This document shows, in pieces, positions 6,860 through 10,452 of a DNA stretch of 10,452 bases. The position numbers were made by a program, and so were the translations under genes. This DNA is from Spirochaetia bacterium (GTDB lineage: Bacteria; Spirochaetota; Spirochaetia; Sphaerochaetales; Sphaerochaetaceae). The stretch lies in the NCBI GenBank assembly GCA_009929055.1, contig SABI01000074.1, forward strand, positions 1-10,452. The letters run 5' to 3'. The notes under the pieces are model-generated. The model made no database searches, was not told where the DNA came from, and saw nothing but the letters and a program-made list of their open reading frames with translations. Position 1 is the first letter of the stretch. Every line of letters starts with the position of its first letter.

Positions 6860-7405
6860 GTGAATACTATTAAAGTGAGACTCATAGGATACCATTCTCA
6901 TCTAGTTGAAACCTTCCGCTATTGGTTATTGTCCCACTTTGACCACATCAAAGAGGTAGAAGTACTTATTCTTACCAAAGACAAGAACACTACCTCCCCA
7001 TGTAATGGCCTTAGCCTTCTTTTACTCTTTAATAAAGAAAACATCCATGATGCTTTGAGAGTTCCCTATCACCCAATTCTTATCTACCACAATTCATTAA
7101 CTGAGTCTATTCATCTCTTTAAAGGGGAAAAATATCCCCTGAGTGAGAGTATGAAGTATTTAGAAAAGAAATTCCTCACCAATTATGATGGTGAGGAAGA
7201 AATTGGAGTAGCATTTACTAAAAGAGAGAAGGAAGTCCTCGAACTCTTTGCTCGAGGGATGAGCATTAAAGAAGTTGCTTACAACCTAAACATCTCTAAG
7301 TACACTGTAGCTTCTCATCAACGTAGCTTATACCTAAAGACTAAAAGTCATTCACTTCAACAGCTCACCCTCTTTGCCTCAATGGAGTACCAAAGGGAAG
7401 ATTAA
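6860..7405 (+). CDS. LuxR/NarL-type HTH regulator with degenerate receiver-like N-terminus
   Basis: The 181-residue protein ends in a LuxR/GerE-type HTH (about 118-175). FTKREKEVLELFARG (119-133) and SIKEVAYNLNISKYTVASHQ (135-154) match the family pattern, including the recognition helix. The N-terminal half (about 3-105) starts like a NarL-type receiver: VRLIGYHSHLVETF aligns with the usual LIDDHPLVREG. However, the acidic pair is replaced by G10-Y11, and the third strand (LSLLLLFN, 51-58) has no phosphoacceptor Asp. Phospho-signalling is therefore unlikely, and partner or ligand control is an inference. The start is GTG at 6860; no earlier in-frame start follows the upstream stop, but the ribosome site is weak. 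It lies 36 bp after the DUF188 gene, likely in the same operon. Its stop codon overlaps that of the convergent asnS. Target genes are unknown. Confidence 0.8.
   Translation: MNTIKVRLIGYHSHLVETFRYWLLSHFDHIKEVEVLILTKDKNTTSPCNGLSLLLLFNKENIHDALRVPYHPILIYHNSLTESIHLFKGEKYPLSESMKYLEKKFLTNYDGEEEIGVAFTKREKEVLELFARGMSIKEVAYNLNISKYTVASHQRSLYLKTKSHSLQQLTLFASMEYQRED
7123..7140 (-). terminator. Second hairpin downstream of the asnS terminator candidate
   Basis: AGGGGA (7123-7128) and TCCCCT (7135-7140) form six-base arms around a six-base loop, 31 bp beyond the stronger hairpin at 7172-7198 in the asnS direction. On the minus strand the stem is followed by TTTAAAG, a poor T-tract. It may be a backup terminator or simply coding sequence. 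Confidence 0.2.
7162..7198 (-). terminator. Intrinsic terminator candidate for asnS, inside the opposing HTH gene
   Basis: A perfect nine-base inverted repeat, TTCCTCACC (7172-7180) and GGTGAGGAA (7190-7198), encloses a nine-base loop. Read on the minus strand, the stem is followed at once by TTTCTTTTCT (7171-7162), the layout of a Rho-independent terminator. Read on the plus strand there is no T-tract, so the orientation fits asnS, whose stop is 204 bp upstream. In the HTH gene the same bases encode residues 105-113, the linker between the receiver-like and HTH parts, with each arm made of three whole codons. Confidence 0.6.
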
Positions 7406-8790
7406 AAATCAGCTTGTTTTGCAGCTCGTGGGTAGGGGATAACGTCACGAATGTTTTGCATCCCAGTAACGTATTGGATAGCCCTTTCAAACCCTAATCC
7501 AAATCCTGCATGTTGTACTGATCCATATTTTCTTAATTCCAAATACCACCAGTATTCTTTAGGATCTAACTTTAAATCTATTATCTTCTGCTGCAACACA
7601 TCGAGTCGACTCTCTCTTTCACTACCACCAATGATTTCACCTAAGCGAGGAACAAGGACATCCATTGCCCTTACTGTTTTTCCATCATCATTCATCTTCA
7701 TGTAGAAAGCTTTAATTTCTTTAGGATAATCAGTAACAATAACAGGACCTTTGCAAACTACTTCTGTGAGGAATCTTTCATGCTCAGTTTGCAAGTCTGA
7801 TCCCCAATGAACTGGGTAGTCAAACTTATCATTACTTTTAACGAGTTCTTTTACTGCATCGGTGTAACTCATATGGGCAAACGGAGTTTCAATCACTTGT
7901 TGTAAGACTTTATCGATTCCCTTTTCAACAAAACGGGAGAAGAAGTCCATATCATCGCTACAATTTTTGAGTACTGAAGAGAAAATATATTTTAAGAATT
8001 CTTCAGCTACCGCCATGTTTCCTTCTAAGTCACAAAAAGCCATTTCAGGTTCAATCATCCAAAATTCACTTAAGTGTCTTTTCGTGTTAGAGTTTTCAGC
8101 CCTAAATGTTGGGCCAAATGTATAGATGTTCTTAAGGGCGAGGGCGTATGTTTCCCCCTCTAATTGACCACTTACTGTTAAAGAAGCTTTCTTTCCAAAG
8201 AAATCTTGTTCATAGTCAACACTCTTATCTTCCTTTAAAGGAACATTCTGCAAGTCGAGGGTGGTAACTTGGAACATCTGACCAGCCCCTTCAGCGTCGC
8301 TGGTGCTAATAATTGGGGTATGGACATAGTAGAACCCTTTGTCATGGAAATAGGAGTGAACCGCATAACTAAGTTCACTTCTTACCCTTGCTACAGCCCC
8401 TATGGTATTAGTTCTTGCCCTTAGGTGGGCAATTTCTCTCAAGTATTCAAGAGAATGTCTTTTCTTTTGAAGAGGGTATGAGTCAACAGGAGACTCTCCG
8501 TGAACGGTTACTTCACTTCCCAATAATTCAACAGCTTGATTACCACCAGGAGAGGCAACAAGTTTTCCAGTAACTGAGACACTTGCCCCTGTTGTTATCT
8601 TATGTAACACTTCAAGATTATTAAATTGAGTGAGGTCAATAACTACTTGTAATGATGCTAATGAAGAGCCATCATTTAGTTCAAAAAAGGTGACATTTTT
8701 GCTGTCTCGTTTTGTACGAACCCATCCTTCAACTACGATACTTTTATCATTAATTGGGGATTTGAGTAATTGTGCTATTCTTGTGTGCAT
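7402..8790 (-). CDS. asnS: Asparaginyl-tRNA synthetase
   Basis: This 462-residue class IIb synthetase matches the usual AsnRS length (E. coli 466). An N-terminal OB-fold anticodon-binding domain spans about 14-102. The catalytic core follows, with EGAGQMFQVTT (167-177), motif 2 in FRAENSNTKRHLSEF (about 229-243), and motif 3 in GFGLGFERAIQYVTG (429-443) including the ATP-binding Arg. EPEMAF and GQLEGETY support the Asn rather than the Asp or Lys branch. It charges tRNA-Asn with asparagine in the cytoplasm. The ATG at 8790 has AGGAG (8798-8802, minus strand) at seven-base spacing. It is probably transcribed alone. The stop codon shares bases with that of the convergent HTH gene, leaving no intergenic room for a terminator. 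Confidence 0.96.
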   Translation of the reverse strand: MHTRIAQLLKSPINDKSIVVEGWVRTKRDSKNVTFFELNDGSSLASLQVVIDLTQFNNLEVLHKITTGASVSVTGKLVASPGGNQAVELLGSEVTVHGESPVDSYPLQKKRHSLEYLREIAHLRARTNTIGAVARVRSELSYAVHSYFHDKGFYYVHTPIISTSDAEGAGQMFQVTTLDLQNVPLKEDKSVDYEQDFFGKKASLTVSGQLEGETYALALKNIYTFGPTFRAENSNTKRHLSEFWMIEPEMAFCDLEGNMAVAEEFLKYIFSSVLKNCSDDMDFFSRFVEKGIDKVLQQVIETPFAHMSYTDAVKELVKSNDKFDYPVHWGSDLQTEHERFLTEVVCKGPVIVTDYPKEIKAFYMKMNDDGKTVRAMDVLVPRLGEIIGGSERESRLDVLQQKIIDLKLDPKEYWWYLELRKYGSVQHAGFGLGFERAIQYVTGMQNIRDVIPYPRAAKQADF

Positions 8791-8825
8791 GTAAGGACTC
8801 CTGTATGGACGAAACTATTTCATAT

Positions 8826-8855
8826 AATGCTAAGCATTGTCAACAGATATCAACA
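8826..8855 (-). promoter_or_regulatory. Probable asnS promoter region with repeats
   Basis: On the minus strand TTGACA (8843-8838) and an overlapping-phase TTGATA (8853-8848) are candidate -35 boxes. The best -10 choices downstream (CATTAT, AATAGT) match only four of six bases, so the exact promoter is uncertain. The region also holds a palindrome AATGC-TAA-GCATT (8826-8838) and TCAACA repeated exactly one helical turn apart (8840-8845 and 8850-8855). No T-box leader was seen; the space before the gene is too short for one. Confidence 0.35.
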
Positions 8856-8882
8856 AGATGGACTTTTATTGATAGTAACAAC

Positions 8883-8912
8883 TGGACGTAATGAGTAAAT
8901 GAATAGTATAGT
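8883..8912 (+). promoter_or_regulatory. Candidate promoter of the ArsC-like gene
   Basis: TGGACG (8883-8888) and TATAGT (8907-8912) are spaced by 18 bp, matching four and five consensus bases. Transcription would begin near 8919, giving a short leader with GGGGGAG directly before the ATG at 8935. This is a pattern match only. Confidence 0.35.
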
Positions 8913-8934
8913 AAAGTCATAAATTGGGGGAGAA

Positions 8935-9273
8935 ATGTTTCAAATTATTGGAAATAAGAAATGTATACTCACAAAAAAAGCTCTTCGCTACTGCAAAGAG
9001 AGAAATATTGCTCACCAATTTGTTGATACTTCTTTGAGAGAATTGTCAGTAGGGGAATGGGAGAAAATCTTTCATTCTATTGAGGCAACCTCCCTCATAG
9101 ACTCATCGAGCCAATACTACAAAAAAGAGGGGTATGCTTGGCGAGAATATGATGCTAAAGAAGAGCTCATGGAACACCCTAGTCTCTTAAGAACACCAAT
9201 TATTAAGTACAAACAGAGAGCTCAATTAATAGAGCGTGAAGATGATTTACCCCTTATGGAAACTCTCTTATGA
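8935..9273 (+). CDS. ArsC/Spx-family small protein (arsenate reductase-related)
   Basis: The 112-residue protein has the thioredoxin-like ArsC-family layout. FQIIGNKKCILTKKALRYCKERNI (beginning at residue 2) carries the family's first strand and the redox-active position C10, followed by SVGEWEKIF and the conserved LLRTPI (84-89) before the last strand. The CXXC of Spx is absent: C10 is followed by T13. The only other Cys (C20) is in the helix. It is therefore closer to single-cysteine ArsC/YffB-type proteins than to Spx. Arsenate reduction is not implied, since no arsenic-resistance gene is nearby; a glutathione- or thiol-dependent reductase is possible. The start codon agrees with the family N-terminus, although the GGAG is only two bases from the ATG. 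It overlaps the next gene by ATGA, so the two are probably translationally coupled. Confidence 0.8.
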   Translation: MFQIIGNKKCILTKKALRYCKERNIAHQFVDTSLRELSVGEWEKIFHSIEATSLIDSSSQYYKKEGYAWREYDAKEELMEHPSLLRTPIIKYKQRAQLIEREDDLPLMETLL

Positions 9274-10046
9274 TACGTTATGCAATATTAGGAAGTGGTT
9301 CGAGTGGTAACAGCTATATTATAAACTACAAAGAGAGTTCTATCTTACTTGATGCTGGTTTTTCCTTGCGTCAAATAAAAGAGAGAGTTGCTCAAAGTGA
9401 GATTGACTTTTCAACTATCAAAGCCCTCTTTATTACCCACCTCCATCCCGACCATGCTCGAGGTGCTGGGGTCTTTGCCCGTCAATCAGGCATACCTGTC
9501 TACCTTCACCATCGTATCAATGATACCCTTAAAGCCTTTTCCTCCTTACGAATTCCTCCCCATCTTACCCAATTCTTTCATGTAGGAAAGCCCATCAAAG
9601 TTGGGGATTTCACTATCACTAGTTTCCATACCCGTCATGACAGCCCCTATTCAGTAGGGTTTTTTATTACCATAGAACATAAGAGCTTTTTATTGCTCAC
9701 CGATACCGGAATAGTAGAGCCGAAGATGATAGAATATGCTCATAAAAGTAATGTACTCTTTCTAGAAGCAAATTATGATGTAGCTATGCTTGAAAATGGC
9801 CCCTATCCATATCAATTAAAGAGGCGAATTCAAGGACCCCTTGGTCACTTGTCAAACAATGATGCTATTACCTTGCTTAACACCATGAATTCTACTATGG
9901 CAGAGAAAGTCTACTTTTGTCACTTATCAAAAACTAACAACAGAGTTGATCTACTTGATCAGCTAATTCAAAAAGAGCTTATCTGGCGTGGAGAGACAAC
10001 AATATGTCACCACGGGAATTTTTACAGCTCACATCTCGATATATAA
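9270..10046 (+). CDS. Metallo-beta-lactamase-fold hydrolase, YycJ/WalJ-like
   Basis: The 258-residue cytoplasmic protein opens with LGSGSSGNS (7-15), the signature of the YycJ/WalJ/VicX group. Metal ligands are H57, H59, D61 and H62 in THLHPDH, H123 in TRHDSPYSVGF, D145 in LTDTG and H193 in GPLGHLSNND. LEANYDVAMLENGPYP (165-180) and CHLSKTNN (217-224) are further group hallmarks. Members bind two metal ions; proposed roles are DNA or RNA processing (5'-exonuclease activity is reported for some relatives), but the substrate here is unknown. No WalK/WalR two-component genes are next to it, so I give no symbol. The ATG at 9270 overlaps the previous stop codon (ATGA). The acyl-CoA synthetase-like gene starts 13 bp downstream, so the three genes look like one operon. 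Confidence 0.87.
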   Translation: MIRYAILGSGSSGNSYIINYKESSILLDAGFSLRQIKERVAQSEIDFSTIKALFITHLHPDHARGAGVFARQSGIPVYLHHRINDTLKAFSSLRIPPHLTQFFHVGKPIKVGDFTITSFHTRHDSPYSVGFFITIEHKSFLLLTDTGIVEPKMIEYAHKSNVLFLEANYDVAMLENGPYPYQLKRRIQGPLGHLSNNDAITLLNTMNSTMAEKVYFCHLSKTNNRVDLLDQLIQKELIWRGETTICHHGNFYSSHLDI

Positions 10047-10059
10047 AGAGGATGAATGT

Positions 10060-10452
10060 ATGAAACATGAATTATCAAAATTTACCATCAGGCACATACT
10101 TGAAAGGTCTACCCAGCGGCATGCAAAGAGGGTAGCCCTCACCGTTATAGGGAATAAAAAGAACACTTACACCTATGAAAAATTAAAAGAAGATGTTGAT
10201 TCTATTGCAACATACCTCATGAAACACAAAGTGAAGAAAGGGGATAAAATTGGGGTTCTAGGAGAAAGTTCTCCACAGTGGGGAGTTGCTTACCTTTCTG
10301 TTGTCTCAAGTGGTGCAATAGCAGTTCCTATCCTCCCAGACTTCTCAGCAAAAGAAGTCTCTACGATTATTAAACATAGTGAACTCTCTGGTATCTTTGT
10401 CTCATCAAAGAGCATTGAAAAAGTTCCTACCTCTATCATCAAGGATAAGACC
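10060..10452 (+). CDS. AMP-binding enzyme, long-chain acyl-CoA synthetase-like (3' end outside window)
   Basis: The frame from ATG 10060 is open to the window end and gives 131 residues. A GAGG (10048-10051) lies eight bases before the start; the ATG at 10052 is in another frame and stops after three codons. The visible part is the N-terminal lobe of an adenylate-forming enzyme. TYTYEKLKEDVDSIATYL, then KKGDKIGVLGESSPQWGVAY, then SSGAIAVPILPDFSAKEV match the conserved start of the AMP-binding domain. The diagnostic P-loop (YTSGTTG.PKG type) and later motifs lie beyond the window, so acyl-CoA synthetase is preferred but another adenylate-forming ligase cannot be excluded. The likely reaction is ATP-dependent activation of a carboxylic acid, probably a fatty acid, to its CoA thioester. 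It follows the YycJ-like gene by 13 bp. Confidence 0.83.
   Translation, partial: MKHELSKFTIRHILERSTQRHAKRVALTVIGNKKNTYTYEKLKEDVDSIATYLMKHKVKKGDKIGVLGESSPQWGVAYLSVVSSGAIAVPILPDFSAKEVSTIIKHSELSGIFVSSKSIEKVPTSIIKDKT

Noticed and set aside
7426..7458. TCGTG...CACGA hairpin followed by ATGTTTTG as terminator for the HTH gene
   Set aside because: The five-base arms are separated by a 15-base loop and the T-tract is interrupted. It is too weak to call.
1..10452. Mobile elements, CRISPR arrays, tRNA or rRNA genes, toxin-antitoxin or defence genes
   Set aside because: I looked for repeats, transposase-like or phage-like proteins and tRNA-like folds and saw none. Every sizeable coding region is accounted for by metabolic, regulatory or housekeeping families.

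Overview
The window is an AT-rich, gene-dense stretch of bacterial chromosome. It holds eleven protein genes: nine are complete and two are cut by the window ends. I saw no rRNA, tRNA, CRISPR array, insertion sequence or phage gene. The gene types (a GH2 beta-galactosidase-like enzyme, DeoR regulator, FucA-type aldolase, RhaB-like kinase, DUF188 protein, AsnRS, ArsC-like protein, YycJ-like hydrolase and acyl-CoA synthetase) together with the AT-rich codon choice suggest a low-GC anaerobic host bacterium. A spirochaete fits my impression of the proteins, but this is a weak inference and a Firmicute cannot be excluded without a search.

Region 1 (1-3852). The 3' part of a GH2 glycosidase gene runs rightward. 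It meets, stop codon against stop codon with no base between, a leftward HAD phosphatase gene. That gene lies downstream of a DeoR-family repressor gene, and the two probably form a leftward unit.

Region 2 (3853-7405). A 256-bp divergent control region separates the repressor from a rightward cluster: FucA-type aldolase, RhaB-type sugar kinase, DUF188 protein and a LuxR-type HTH protein. The control region has a good sigma-70-type promoter and two palindromes with identical arms (GTTAA-N4-TTAAC). One lies beside the repressor promoter and the other just downstream of the aldolase promoter. The likely logic is a DeoR repressor controlling its own gene and a ketose kinase plus aldolase pathway for a 6-deoxy sugar such as fucose or rhamnose. 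The kinase would phosphorylate the ketose, and the aldolase would split it to DHAP and L-lactaldehyde. The isomerase and transporter are not in the window.

Region 3 (7402-8790). A leftward asparaginyl-tRNA synthetase gene converges on the LuxR-type gene, and their stop codons overlap. The best intrinsic terminator for asnS lies about 200 bp inside the LuxR-type gene, so asnS mRNA would be antisense to the part encoding the HTH.

Region 4 (8935-10452). A rightward group contains an ArsC/Spx-family small protein, a YycJ/WalJ-like metallo-beta-lactamase-fold hydrolase (ATGA overlap) and the first 131 codons of an AMP-binding acyl-CoA synthetase-like gene.

No clearly new multi-gene system is evident. 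The most interesting signals are the paired operators, the HTH protein whose receiver-like half lacks phosphoacceptor residues, and the terminator embedded in the opposing gene.
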